In this document: one piece after another, positions 14,005-25,869 of the stretch
How the letters are laid out: every line of letters begins with the position of its first letter
Numbering within the stretch: position 1 is the first letter of the stretch
NCBI RefSeq assembly: GCF_019703515.2
Contig: NC_059372.1
Coordinates: 17,961,492 to 18,025,491 of the forward strand
Source: Myxocyprinus asiaticus
Lineage: Eukaryota; Chordata; Actinopteri; Cypriniformes; Catostomidae
Length of the DNA: 64,000 nucleotides
Direction of reading: 5' to 3'
The notes under the pieces: generated by a model
What the model saw: the letters and a program-made list of their open reading frames with translations, nothing else
What the model was told of the DNA's origin: nothing
Database searches by the model: none
Position numbers and translations under genes: made by a program

Positions 14005-14550
14005 CACCCCTAAAAATAAAAAACCTGTTATCATTTACTCACCATCAAGTAATTTGAAACCCATATGACTTTATTTTTTCACTGGAAAACAGAAGAAGAT
14101 ATTTCATAGAACATGACTACTTTTTGTGAAGGACAGACCAAAATTTAAGTCGTTATTCGCCAAAAGTCTTGCCTTCCGTCACTGCTATAAAATCCCATTC
14201 GTGGTCATGTTCAATTCAAATATGGTGTGTCAAGACGAGACATGGAAAAAACAATGATGTTTAACATTTCAGAGCTTCGGCAAAGGATTACAACTAATTA
14301 ACGGTGAATAACCACTTAAATTTCGGTCTTTCCCTAGCAATTATATGGCATCAGAAGATCTCCCTTTAAAAAGTTTACTTTTATGGTGCTTATTTGTCAT
14401 TTTTCAAGCTCACCAGCTCCACTGTGCATTATGAAAATAAGCACTCTGGAAATTATGCAAAATATCGCTGTGTTCCACAGAAGAAAGTCATACAGGTTTG
14501 GAATGACATATGGGTGAGTAAATGATGAGAGAATGTTTGGGTGAAATATG
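14005..14550. mobile_element. Inverted-repeat MITE, family B, diverged copy
   Basis: The left arm reads TTATCATTTACTCACCATCA then CATATGACTTTATTTT. The right arm reads AGAAGAAAGTCATACAGG then GGGTGAGTAAATGATGAGAG, its reverse complement at reduced identity. The full-length relative is at 38761-39397. No coding capacity. It sits immediately downstream of pex14 exon 7 in gene direction. Confidence 0.75.
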
Positions 14551-14594
14551 TTTTTATGTCAATGTAAGGAGCTTGAGCCTGTGTATGTGATTAC

Positions 14595-14692
14595 CTGTGA
14601 ATTAGCCAGCTCTTGTGACAGCTCCTGTATTTTCTTCTGTTGCTGGACCAGCAGTTCTTGCACTGAAGCCAGGGTCATCTGCAACTGGGTGA
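14595..14692 (-). CDS. pex14: pex14 exon 7: coiled coil
   Basis: The exon is 98 bp, two bases plus 32 codons. It encodes VTQLQMTLASVQELLVQQQK, then KIQELSQELANSQ, a heptad-rich coiled coil nearly identical to human PEX14 residues about 163-195. The coiled coil mediates homo-oligomerisation and contact with other docking components. Acceptor tggatgcag, donor CAG|gtaatc. Intron 6 (4.6 kb) and intron 7 (9.8 kb) flank it. Confidence 0.97.
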
Positions 14693-15880
14693 CTGCATCC
14701 AAAAACACAAACATGCAGATTACACTACACCCAAGACAATTACCAAGGCCCCAAAAGCATGAAAACTGCAGCTTTAATTGAGATCCAGTGCAAATCCACA
14801 TGTCTGTTTGTTTGCAACCATTACCGTCGATCAACACGCAGTTGTTTTCTCTTTGATTTAGCCTTCAGCTCAATCAGTAATATAAGACACCTCTATTTGT
14901 ACAAGATTAATCACCGACGTCTGCTCTTATATCAAATCACGGTCTCTTAACCTCCATTAGCATGGGTTTGAAATGCTGGCTCTATCAAACTCTCCAAACA
15001 ATCAACAAGATGGAAAATAAAGCCACTCATTTGGGAGGCAGCAGGGCTAGACACTACTGTCCTCACTAATCTTACTAAATACAGCTCATTTTCCATCCTC
15101 TCTGAAGATTGAATTATTGTCAGTTTGTGCTGGTCCCGAGGATTAGAAAAAGGCCAAGAAAAACAGCCCTGGCAGGGCCAGAGTCGGTGTTATTAATGGG
15201 GATATCATTTCAAATAACCCAGAGCACAAGTTGCTCTCGCCCTGTTTCCAGTCACACATGCATTCCCAAACAATGCATTAAGTTTCCAAACTGATTATGT
15301 TACAGAAAACCAATAAACGCCTCTATAAATCATGCTCTGTAAAGTGTTAAATCAACTCTAATTGGATTAACATCAGCAGATATTATTAGCTGCCGACTGC
15401 TGGCTCTCCAGCGCGTGGTTTCAGGATTCTCCTTTCATAGAAACAGCCTTTTCACTCTCTGTTTCTTCCTCTAACTACAATTTGTCTGTCTCATTGTGTG
15501 ACCTGTAACAATGGCAAAGTCAGCCAAAAAGGATGAAAGATTTACTGCTTAAGGAAGAAGAGATACTAAATACTCTTTCTTACTGAAGCCTAGGTAATAA
15601 TGATGGTAGAAACCAGTCCTTATTTATCCTTAGAAATGGCTTTATTAGAAACAAGAGATCTCATAAATGACGTCAAGCCTGGTGCGATGCATCTTGTTGC
15701 AACATATTTGAATATACACGAACATGAACGAGATTTGAGAGCTATGGAGGAGAGGAAGATTTTAAGCCACATTTACACTAATCAATTTTTGTTTGAATAA
15801 CGATAGTATGTGGTAAATGAAAGCATTTTTTTAATGTTCCATTTTTGGTGAAGGAAAACGTTGTTCTAGTGTGGATAAAG
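14693..15880. other. Intron 6, first part: possible conserved noncoding sequence
   Basis: No exon or transposon arms were recognised. The block at about 15000-15460 is less AT-rich and carries dense homeodomain-type cores, for example CTCTAATTGGATTAACATCA and GATATTATTAGCTGC, with few homopolymers. It is a candidate enhancer by composition only. Confidence 0.35.
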
Positions 15881-16165
15881 CAAAGTCTTTCTAGCAAGTC
15901 AGTCCACTGGCAGCCATCTTTGGAATGCTCCCTGGAAGCTATTTCCAGTCATGAAAGTGCAGCTACTATCTACTTGAATGGGGAAAGACTGAAATCTCCA
16001 AAATGGTTGGTCAAGACAACACTGTATCATAAATGTGTGCTTCTTTACCTCAGATTACACTCAAAAAAAGGCAGGTCTTCCTTTCTACATCCATTGACTG
16101 TTGGGCATTACAAATTCTCCCATTCATTTTAATAGAAGTAGCCCATCTCTGCTAAATATTATCTG
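15881..16165 (-). mobile_element. Short nonautonomous element, second copy of the 32133 family
   Basis: On the minus strand this begins CAGATAATATTTAGCAGAG and ends TTGCTAGAAAGACTTTG. It follows the copy at 32133-32578 through TAGAAAGGAAG, CCATTCAAGTAGAT and CAGTGGACTGACTTGC, but lacks part of the middle. The two ends form a weak inverted repeat. No coding potential is seen. Confidence 0.65.
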
Positions 16166-16454
16166 GCATAAACAAAGCAAAATCAATGCGTTTTCATGTT
16201 TTTTTTTTTTTTTTCCTGGTCTGAGTGAATGAAGCAAAAAACAAACAAACTACTCTATAGCTGTAGATGATTTGGAGTTTAGCGAACGAGTAATAAAGAG
16301 CTTATTTGTCTTTTTTTTTTATTCGACATCCGCAATGTCATGATTCGCCTTCATTATATGGAAAAAGTCAGCCAATGTATTCAGCATTTTTTTGTGTTTC
16401 ACAGAAAACGGGATTGAAAATACATGAAGGTGAGTAAATAATTACTGAATTTCG

Positions 16455-16590
16455 GTCATTAAGCCTTGGTGCTCAGTTGGGCAACATGAATTCAAATCCG
16501 GTTTGCAACATTTCCTGAACCCATTACCCTCTCTTGTCCTTTTCATTTCTCATCACTTCTCTACTGTACTATCATTAAAAAAAGTAATGT
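16455..16590 (+). repeat. tRNA-derived SINE fragment
   Basis: The segment has a B-box-like stretch (GAATTCAAATCCGG) followed by a tail CCCATTACCCTCTCTTGTCC then CTCTACTGTACTATCATTAA. This order resembles the tRNA-related head and tail of fish SINEs. The A-box half is degraded (GGTGCTCAGTTGGG). It is a fossil, not a tRNA gene. Confidence 0.5.
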
Positions 16591-18525
16591 GCCGGGCATG
16601 AATGCCACCACAGTCTATGTCAACATCAGCAATTCCTGAGATATTACATTAAGAATGAGCACCAACTGCACCAAAGCTCTATACCCACCACACATTTGCT
16701 CCAGCCTCAAAACACGAGAAATAATGCTTCCATTTAGTGTGGCTAGGGTTTCCACAAACCCTCTCTTTGGAGAAAACAATTGGGCGAATTTGAGATCCTG
16801 CAAGTGGCTTCACAGCTGCTGTGAGGAGGCAGACAGTGTGTACAGCGTAAATTATTCAGTAAATACCTCAATATAATGTACGCTGCATATGTCCTGGCCT
16901 GTCTGTGGCTTTATTGGCCAGCTGGTCACCAATATGCTCTCCACAGACAAAGAGACCAAACAGCTAACACAATTCCGTTACAGTCTGCACGTGTGAGCGT
17001 GTACGATGAAGTGCTTCCAAAACCTGTTCATTAATTGCGTGTGGAAAGTTGTTGAGAAATCATAATGGGAGTCAAGGCCTACACTCAAAAGCTGCGGAAG
17101 TAATGGAGCCACATTCAAAGGAATCCATCACTCCAATGCGCTTGGCACTAGAAAAATACACGAACTTTAACAAAGGAGTGTGGGCAATTGGCAAGAACGG
17201 CAGTCATTTGCTATTACTCACGTTGTGAGAAGAGGGGGAAACTCACTTTGTAATTGCAACCCTCTCCCAAACTGTTAACTGAAACAGTCATTAACTACAA
17301 TAGCAACTTGGCTACTGCAGCCACAGCAAATTAGATCAGGAGCGTGAATGACTGAGTGACTGGGGGTAGGTACGGCTCTTCCAGGAGAAAATGAGTGGTG
17401 GATGGAGGAAGGAAAAGAAGGGGAAAAAAGATTGCCAGGAACAAGTGTTTCACAGAGGAAATATGAAAAGCAGAGTGAGCCTAGAACAATGTAAATATTC
17501 TTTTATTTTCTGAATGCGATGCCAAACAAAACATGTATACTGCTAAAACCAAATGAAATGAGTGCAAGACAGGCAGTGTAATACAAAGCAAGGATTTTTT
17601 TGCATATTTATAAACCAAAATGGCAATGAAGAGGCTCATTTGGTAATCAGATAAAGAAACCCACATCAAGCTGGCACGCAATGGCTCACAATTGATTGGC
17701 CTTTCGGTAAGCCTCCACAAACCAGAATACAAAAGCTTGGGAAGATAAGATTAACGTGGAGACACGCAGCCTACTAAAGCAATTTTTGTAAAAGTCCTAG
17801 ATGCCTTTATCCTATATGCCCCAAATTTGCTTACTTTAATCTCTTGGATAGTAAAAACAAAGCACAATTTGCATATCAGAAGCCCATGGAACAGGTGTCA
17901 TTAATGTCTAGAAGGCCATACACAGATCAATATTATTTCCATGGTTTTATAAGCCAAAAATCAATATAGTTTAACAGCTAGTGTACTCTGACAAAGTCTA
18001 TGAAAATGCATTTTACCAACGATAACAGGAACAAAGACTTTTGTCTATTATAATTCATTAGTACCTGCTTTGCATGTACTGTTTCACTTTTACATACTGT
18101 GTTACATATCTATCCTTAATGGACAGGTCACCAAATCTTTCAAATTCAAATGTTTGTGGGGCATCTAACTAAGCTGGGAGGAAAAACTATTGAACCTAGA
18201 AATTAGGATTTAATCTTTATGAAAATGTTGAAAGACTAAAGAAAAGCAGTCTTGTGAATCCTCTTAAAATAACACAACATATAGGGACAAAAACAAATAA
18301 GGATGTCAGAGACGACGAAAAAAATGGAAAACATATTTTCAAAATCTATTTAAAATGCATGTAACAAGTTATTTTAAATATAATATCTGTATTTGTGTTA
18401 GTTTCATTCATTTTTGAAAAACATTTTAACAATTTTCAACAACAAAAGAAAAAAATGTATGACTATTATTACAATTTAATAACAATAACTGTCAGCTGCT
18501 TTTAACCATCAAGTAACAGTATCAT

Positions 18526-18556
<31 letters not shown>

Positions 18557-19305
18557 AAAACAGGTAAAGGTACAATTTGAAATAAATTTTGGAAGATAGC
18601 CATAGCCAGCTATGAAACAAATGAGGGCTAAGGTTGAAAAGGAAGAATGTATTTCAAATCTCGTTTTCAAAATTGTATCTTTCTATTTGTGTTTTAAACA
18701 TTTTCAACTTAAAATTGTGATTTTTTGTCATTCTTTAGAACAAAAAACACCAATGCATGGCAAGAGCGACACAGCTGCAAGTTGACTGCGGCACTAACAA
18801 GACAAAGTTTCTTCTGGAAGTGTCCTGCTTTCATGGTTGCTGGGATGCTTAATTACACTGGCTGCGTGTTGGGTAAGAGAGGGGGATGTGAAGGGGGAGG
18901 AGAGAGGAGGAGAGGCATCCCTTCTGACAGCCTAGCTAAGATTCCTCACCTGTCCAAGGCGGGAGACGCACCTGTCACCGCACACTTAATCACCAGCGCA
19001 CTCCGGGCCCAACCAGGGAGCCATAGCACCACACCGAAAATTAAAATGAACTTTCTTGCCACGCAGTTAAGAAGGCAAAAAAAAAAAAAAAAAGGCTGTC
19101 ATTCCACTTCCCCTCATTAATATTCTGAGGTTAAGAGCTTTTCAGCGAAACGTAATTAATTGAAGCTGAGATGACAGTAAACAAGCAATTTCAAATTAAA
19201 GCAAAATGACAGGACCGTCATTTGTAAAATGTGAGCAGATTTTGGCGACAGATAAATGAAGGAAAATGTTAAGGAGGAAAAAGTGATGAAGATATTAATC
19301 TTCAC
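16591..19305. other. Intron 6, second part: candidate noncoding element and simple repeats
   Basis: An AT dinucleotide repeat lies at about 18528-18550. The blocks 16600-17060 and 18830-19210 look non-repetitive and rich in TAATTA/ATTAAT cores. The second includes CCCCTCATTAATATTCTGAG and AAACGTAATTAATTGAAGC, ends about 100 bp from exon 6 and has a 15-base A run inside. No other gene is seen. Confidence 0.4.
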
Positions 19306-19408
19306 CTGTCTGTGTCAGAGTGCCACTCATATCCATGATGTTGCTCTCGATCCTCTGCAGATGTTTCTTGTCCTCTTTGCTGCCCATAATGAGGGGAAGG
19401 ATGTATTT
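19306..19408 (-). CDS. pex14: pex14 exon 6: post-membrane segment, start of coiled-coil region
   Basis: The exon is 103 bp, 34 codons plus one base. It reads KYILPLIMGSKEDKKHLQRI, then ESNIMDMSGTLTQT, and the split codon becomes Val with the next exon. It aligns with human about 129-162 (KYLLPLILGG...). The charged helix that follows leads into the coiled coil used for PEX14 oligomerisation. Acceptor aattgcag, donor G|gtgaag. It begins exactly on a codon boundary, matching the end of exon 5. Confidence 0.97.
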
Positions 19409-20070
19409 CTGCAATTAAAAACACGGCAAGCTATTAGAATTCCACTCAGGAACAGGAAAAACAGGCCCATGGACTGAGACATGCTCTGCCGCTACATGGT
19501 GGCTAACAGACAAAGGGCTAATCTATTAGCACTAGCGTTGACCAACCAAAACTCAACAAATACCTTGCTAAAGGATTCTTATGTTCGTAAAATGCCTTGG
19601 AATCAATATTTGTGTTTTGTGGCTTTTAATCTATGCATTTTCCCTTTGAGCCCTCTATTATACGATAGCAATATTGACAAAATTAACTTTTAGCAGATAT
19701 ACGCATTTACATTTACAGTCTTTATCATCTGGGAAAACGGACCAAAAGTATTGATGACTCATCTTGCACTAGACAGATTTTTATCCAATCAAATGCATTC
19801 TAGAATGAGAATTTCCATCCAATACCACCTGCATTCGACTATCTAGTAGCAAAAGAGAGAGAGAGAGAGAGAACAGCCCTGTCTAACCAAAGCAGCCTGA
19901 TCTCATAAAATTTATGTGACAATGGTAACATTTTTGCAAACCAAAATTATGTGCTTCCTTAGACCATTGGCAGCGGTTTCCCAGGGAAATGTCCAGTGGG
20001 GGGTGCCAAAATCGAGTGAAATTATGTTATAATCAGACAAGGTTTTTAAGGTGAATATTAGATAGATGTT
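19409..20070. repeat. Intron 5 start: AG repeat and left part of a dispersed repeat
   Basis: A short (AG)n run lies at about 19854-19872. From about 19890 a dispersed repeat begins (ATGTGACAATGGTAACATTT, CCAGTGGGGGGTGCCAAAAT). Similar pieces (GGCCACAGAGGGGCGCCAAA) occur at about 46560. This repeat is split by the element at 20071-21357 and continues to about 21760. Confidence 0.5.
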
Positions 20071-21357
20071 TTAAAGGGGACATGTTATGAGGAATCACAT
20101 TTTCCTTGATATTTTAACATAAAAGAGGTCTTTACTATAAAAACATACTGTAAATTTCAGAACTCAAAACTTAATACCCAGCGCAATAAAAGCATTTATT
20201 AAAACCAAGCTGCAAAAACGCCTAGTTCTCTACTTCCGCGACTACCCTACATCACTACAGTGAAAAAAACATCAATGCTTACATCAACGCACTCTTAGCC
20301 CCACCCACTGTTGCTTCAGTTCATCAACTGAGAGATACGGACAAACAAGGCCTACTGTATCCTAACTATTCCTGAACACCAAAGAGGACCCATCTGGACT
20401 ATTTTCAATTATTTTTGTATTAACATGCACAGACGGACATCTTTGACTGCTTGCTACATATCTTGTGCCACTTTTAAAAGATGTGGTGTTAAGTTACAAC
20501 TCTGAAGAGGAGAAGCAATTCTATATCATTCAGCTGCTGCCTCTTGCTGTTTTGAGCACAAACACATCATGGACACATTCTTTCGCTCATCTGTGCTATT
20601 TTTTATTGTTGGTGTATGAAAACAAGCACTGGATGGACGTCTTTGACTATTTAAATGTGTTTCCGGCATGTGCATTTCAGTACAGGATGACACTGGAAAC
20701 TGGATATGTGTGCGTCTAGTTTACACCGTGCTTTGGAATATGAATGCGCATCATGTGGATGTGTCTTCAGCGTATTATAACATCTTGAGGCTGTCTACAC
20801 CAAGATCATAGGCACAAACTTTCTACACCATTTAAATGTGTCGTTGGCAGTAGTAGCGCCAGTGCGTGCAAGCCCAAAATGGAATGGGACATCTGTTTAC
20901 TGTCAGCACAACATGCCACAAAGGACGCTTCCATGGTAGACAGCATCATTGATTATAATGGGTTCTACTGCTTTTGATGCGACGCGACTCTCGTGTCTGG
21001 TGTAGACAGGGTGTGAGTGCTAACAGTTGTGCTTGAGATGAACAGTTTAATATATTCAGATACAATGTGTTTGATGCATGTTGTGTGTAAACCTGAAATT
21101 TAGTTTTATAATGTTGTGGAGCTGATTCATTTTCTTCCGATTTAGCCAGTCATAAAAGTGTCCGTTTACATTGAAGTTTTAAGGAGGCACTTATGCCAAA
21201 CCGAGCGTTTCAGACAGAGGGCCAGAGACAGGTTGGAAAATGATCATAAATACTAAATACTAAATTTTGACTGTTTAATGGAAAAATGTTTTAACTAACA
21301 TTATCAGTGGAAGATAACAAAACTATATAAAAAAAGAGCATTTCATGACCCCTTTAA
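20071..21357. mobile_element. TTAA-flanked nonautonomous DNA transposon
   Basis: The left end is TTAAAGGGGACATGTTATGA and the right end, reverse-complemented, is TTAAAGGGGTCATGAAATGC. Terminal inverted repeats and a TTAA at each end fit a piggyBac- or Kolobok-type target. Length is about 1.29 kb. An 84-codon open frame inside (20465-20719) has no recognisable transposase motif. A smaller inverted-repeat element lies inside at 20787-21014. Confidence 0.8.
20787..21014. mobile_element. Small inverted-repeat element nested in the TTAA element
   Basis: It begins GAGGCTGTCTACACCAAG and ends GTCTGGTGTAGACAGGGTG; the ends are inverted repeats sharing CTGTCTACACCA. About 228 bp long, with no coding potential. 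The target duplication was not resolved. Confidence 0.6.
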
Positions 21358-21760
21358 CGAGTAAAAACATACCTCCCTAACCTAAAACTTTAACATAAAC
21401 CTAACCAATAGTGTTTAATAAATTAAATGAGATGTAAACACTACAGATATCCTTACCCTAAACAAACACCTAAACCTGATTGATAGTGTATTAAAAGCAA
21501 ATTTGACATTAAAAGCAATTTGTTATTTCATGTTGCTTTTATTACACTTTTGCTTCATTTTTACTTATTTCAAGGGACTTTAGATGGGCTCGAGGCTCGG
21601 TCTCCAGGGCAAAGTCCAACACTCTATCAATTGAGCTATAGCGCAAGCTAATCATGTTGGAATATGTGTGTAAATGTAGGTGGGTCTGTAATACAAGAGT
21701 TAAAATGTATCGTTTTTCAAATGATGTGTTAAAGTAAAAGTGATCGATATCATAACATAG
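21358..21760 (-). repeat. Dispersed repeat with tRNA-like segment, copy 2
   Basis: This continues the repeat interrupted at 20071. It contains CTAACCTAAAACTTTAACAT and CACCTAAACCTGATTGATAG. On the minus strand, TATAGCTCAATTGATAGAGTG is broken here into A-box core TAGCTCAATTGATAGAG (about 21622-21638), followed by a degraded B-box-like GACCGAGCCTCGAG (21589-21602). It is parallel to 12450-12780. It is a SINE-like fossil rather than a functional tRNA gene. Confidence 0.6.
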
Positions 21761-21830
21761 CAGGACGTAAAAAGCAGCACGTAAAACTCAATGTAGTTAT
21801 AGTAACGTTCATTCTATGAGAATAGGTTGA

Positions 21831-22774
21831 AGGGCTGTCAATTGGGCAGAAAAACTTCATTCGAATTTTTACCCTAAATATTTTCACATTTTTACATTTT
21901 AAATTTTTAAATTGATCTTGTTTTCTTAGTCCACAATTATATTAGCACCATTATATTATTGCAAGGACATTTCTGGCTATTAAAAAAAGAGCATTCCATT
22001 TTCAACTAATGTGCATAAAATAAATAAATAAATAAAAGTTTTAGTCTGTCCATATTCTCTTCAATAGGCAGTCCACATGGTGTTACACTTGCACTGATGA
22101 TGCCACAGTATACTACCCCAGACACAAGCTATAATAACAGCAAAATACCACATTGTTTTATATTCATTACAGTTGTAGGGTAGCAATATTCCCAGATAGC
22201 AATGGTATTTGGCTGAACTTGGTCGTGAAGCGGATCAGAATATGAGCACAGGCCAGGGGCTGTTCAATCAGACAGAACACAACAGACTGGAACTGAACGC
22301 AAGGATCTCGAGACACACATTTTCAAGTTGAACTCCTTTCCTGCAAAGCGTTTAAAAAACTCAATGCTTAATCTGAGAAACGCTTACGAGAGAGCAAGAC
22401 GTAACCTCCACCAACTGTAAGGGGCTGTTCACACCGAACATTTTTGCAACCATCCATTTGCTTTTCTATGTAAACTGCGGTAGATGAACGTCTTAGTTTC
22501 GCTTTGTTTTTGTTTATTCAGCATCTCGTGCAGGAGCGCTGTTTTTTAGATGTTGTTTCTAATTAAAAAGAACTTTAAAAAGCATCTTGAGACACCCGCT
22601 TTCAGTTAAACTTGTTGCACTGTCTAGCCTTTTTTAGCGCAAGAATGCGATCCATCTGAAGTCATCGTCAGTGCTTGGCACACATCCAAAATTCGAATGC
22701 ACAGTTTCAGCATTCGAATGTGCATTTTTTTCTTAAATTCAACGAATATTCAAATTTTTATTTGACAGCCCAAC
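21831..22774. mobile_element. hAT-like nonautonomous element
   Basis: It begins AGGGCTGTCAATTGGGC and ends ATTTGACAGCCCAAC, inverted around GGGCTGTCAA. It is flanked by TAGGTTGA (21823-21830) and TAGGTTGT (22775-22782), an 8-bp near-duplication typical of hAT insertion. The interior (944 bp) has no transposase. Interior sequence near 22430 (GGGGCTGTTCACACCGAAC) may mark another old repeat. Confidence 0.7.
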
Positions 22775-22782
22775 TAGGTTGT

Positions 22783-23814
22783 ACCAAAGCTTCCTGTTGC
22801 AACAAAGAAAAGAAAACTGAGCTCATCAAGCGATTTCATGGGGTCATTAAATGTTGTTTACTACATTTATTCTATTGGTGAATAGAGAAAAAAGAAATGG
22901 TACAATTCTAATGTTTGCACTTCACTGCATGATATCAGTATTATGTTTAACAACAGCGGATAAAACATCATTAAATTTGCCTCAATGGCTGACACTGAGG
23001 CCAAGAATTAAGCATCGGGGCATGACTCTGGGTTCAACATCATTAAATCTTTTAGCCCGCAGGCTGGCTTCTCTATTTGAACATGTCACCTTCTGAGGAC
23101 AATTGCTTGTCAGAGTTTAAGCCTTGTAGAACAACATCTCCAAACACTGAGAATAAGCATCAAAGGTCAGCCAGCTAGTGCTTCTGCTCGACTCTCACAG
23201 CATCTCTTTTTTTTATTTCCAAACGAACATGTTGATTTGGCCTCCCTAAACAAACAAATGGTGCACAGAGAGGGAGATTAACATGGCATTTGGTGAATAG
23301 TTGGGTGCTGTAAAGCGTAATGTGAGTGCACAGGCTCTCCTTCTGGAAAACAGTTGGTCTTAACAGGTTTCCACAGCAGCGCAAGCGTTATTGTCACCGG
23401 CATAAGTAATAAACACTTTTAAGTTGAAAAAAATCGAAATGAGTCAACACCAGGGTAGCTAATAAGAGAGCTGCTGTGAGCGGTGTTTACAATGTGCTCT
23501 ATAGCATAAATAAAGGGGAGGAGGAGGACGGGGCATATGGTGGCACTGATGAGCTGTTTCTTTGACATGACAGCAGTGAGAGCTCTCGCACTGTGAAAGC
23601 ACCTCCCCATGACCACAGCCACGGGCACAGAGCCCACGAACAGCAGAGAGGCACACAGGGGACTGGAGAACCACAGACTGTATTTGTGTGTGTGTGTGTC
23701 AGAGAGCGAAAGATTGAGTGAGAGAGAGTGTTACAAGGAGAGAAATAGTAAAAAGGTCTAGACTGTTAGATTTTCTGGAGGAAAAGTGAGTGGTGTTTGC
23801 CCATTTAAAAGCTT
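22783..23814. other. Intron 5: no gene recognised
   Basis: Contains a short GT repeat (about 23687-23700) and GAGA-rich stretches. No exon, RNA gene or transposon ends were recognised. Confidence 0.4.
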
Positions 23815-23950
23815 CCACAATGCAGGGGTGTTGTAGGTGGTTGCCAGAGCATTGTTATGATGTTGCTAAAGTGTTTTTTTAGTGCATTTCTATGCAGTTG
23901 CTTGGTGGTGGCTAGGGTATTCTGAATGGTTGCTAGGTGGATGCGTATTA
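23815..23950 (+). repeat. GGTTGCTAGG-type degenerate minisatellite
   Basis: Loose tandem units built on GTTGC-TAGG-TG: GGTGGTTGCCAGAGCATTG, GTTGCTTGGTGGTGGCTAGG, ATGGTTGCTAGGTGGATG. This motif is a well-known dispersed repeat in cyprinid DNA. Units vary in length and are diverged. Confidence 0.7.
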
Positions 23951-23964
23951 ATTCAAATCAAACT

Positions 23965-24175
23965 GCCCACCCCTAAATATCTATGATATTCTGGTCACTA
24001 AATATGGCTTTTTCCCAGGTTTTCAAATGCCATGTTAAAATCATAGATCTGATTGCCTATAAAAATAACAGTACATCTCTTCTCAACAAGCCACACAATT
24101 TGGGGTATCCCTCATGTCCATAGCATGAATGGTGCTGGATGAGTTACGCACTAACAAGAAGGTTAGGGGTTTGTC
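23965..24175. repeat. Interspersed repeat, copy 2 (see 9009-9240)
   Basis: The ordered blocks shared with 9009-9240 are a GATATTCTG start, ATATGGCTT, CTCAACAA, a CATGTCY-RTAGCA block and a G-rich GGTTAGGGGTTTG end. Class unknown. Confidence 0.6.
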
Positions 24176-24586
24176 AGTCTCGCGTAGCCAGATCTAAGAC
24201 TACGGCATAGGTCCGGGATCTATAGCAGCTTCAGTTGGCCAAGAACTGCCCATTTAGACAGGAAAAGCCATCTAAATGAAATGTTAAGCGACCAATCATA
24301 GTCGGTTTTGTCATTACGGAGTGTTTGGGGGCGGGGTTATCAGAGATGTATCATACCATAATAAAAGACCGAAACAGGGGAAAAAATTATTTATATAATG
24401 GTGCGCAAGTCTCCATGAGCAATTGCACAGAAAACACGGAAAATATGTAGAGTCTCAGAACAGCACAAAAAACCTCATTATAGAGTATTTCACAGACATA
24501 ACTAAGTAAACAAAGCAGAAAATGCAGCTCTGCTCGTGGATATCCGCTTCACTTTCTTCTACTTGCCTCAAACGAAACTCAAAATT

Positions 24587-25130
24587 TTAGGGATAGTTCA
24601 CCCAAAAATGAAAATTCTCTTATCATTTACTCACCCCCATGCCATCCCAGATGTGTATGACTTTCTTTCTTCAGCAGAACATAAACAAAGACTTTGAGTA
24701 TTTTAACTCTGTAGGTCCACACAATGCAAGTGAATGGGGACTAGACATTTCAAACTCCAAAAAACACATAAAGGCAGCATAAAAGTAATCCATATTACTC
24801 CAGTGGTTCAATGTACTGTATGTCTTCTGAAGCGAAATGATAGGTGTATAAATCTCTAGATTTATAGTAAAAAAGAACTTAACAATTGATCTGTTTCTCA
24901 ACTAAAATGATTGCATCACTTCAGAAGATAAGGATTTAACCACTGGAGTCTTGAGGATTACTTTTATGCTGCCTATGTATGATTTTTGGAGCTTGAAAGG
25001 TCTGGTCAGCATCCACTAGCATTGTATGGACCAACAGAGTTGAAATATTCTTCTAAAAATATCAGTTTGTGTTCTGCAGAAGAAAGAAATTCATACACAT
25101 CTGAGACTAAGGGTTTGTTGTGAGTGAAGA
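24587..25130. mobile_element. Inverted-repeat MITE, family B
   Basis: The left arm starts AGGGATAGTTCACCCAAAAA and continues through CATCCCAGATGTGTATGACT. The right arm has AGAAGAAAGAAATTCATACA then CATCTGAGACTAAGG, an inverted but eroded match. Blocks such as CACTGGAGTCTT and TTACTTTTATGCTGCC are also present at 39170-39200. No coding capacity. Confidence 0.85.
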
Positions 25131-25869
25131 GTGAAAAAGAAAATGAAACAGTGAGTGAGTTGACATGCTACAGCTTAAAAGAGCAGATTTGTAAGTATAG
25201 GACTATATAGAACATGCTGTAAAACACAGACTCTTGTCATAGGAAAATGTGACTTCCTCTGTTACAATGACACTGGGAAGGAGCCTCATATAAATAACAG
25301 CAGTCATGTGGGCTACTGTAAATGAGGACTGGCTTTATAGACCTGTGTCCTGAGAGCATCAGAGAGAGTGACTGAAGTGGCCAAGTGCAGAAAAAAACTA
25401 TTTTCTGATGCCAAATGGGCATGGAAACTACCAGACAGCCCCAATCAACTGTACACACAAAACATGCATCATAATCATGACATCATGGGACTTCCGTATC
25501 TTTCATCATTGCAAACGCTCACTAAAGGGCCAGTGTTCCCTTCTGATTCTCTTATAAAACACAGTAATGCCCCTGTGGGCACTGTCTCTCCTCCACTTGA
25601 TGGGGCCTGAAGGCCCACGCACCCATCTGTGCCCACGGTGATTAACAGTGCATTTAGAAAGCAGTGTGAGTAGTGATGCTGGGTTTTTCCGAAAGAGAAA
25701 AGAAAGAAGAGATCTAGGGGTTGAGATGTTTGACATATTGACCAACCACAGCACTGGGCTTACTGTGCTCAACCTCAATGCAACACACAAATGATGGGAA
25801 AGGATTGAGTTCACATTATGATAAACACATTTTGAGAAAAGAGACTTCTGGTAGCACAGAGACACATAC
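25131..25869. other. Intron 5, end nearest exon 5: no feature recognised
   Basis: No repeats or genes were recognised. A short open frame on either strand here has no identifiable product. The pex14 exon 5 donor lies at the right edge. Confidence 0.4.

Noticed and set aside
20465..20719. 84-codon open frame inside the TTAA element
   Set aside because: No transposase motif; too short and isolated to support as a gene.
21589..21640. tRNA gene on the minus strand
   Set aside because: A-box-like sequence is good but the B box and cloverleaf are broken, and it sits in a dispersed repeat with a second copy at 12650.
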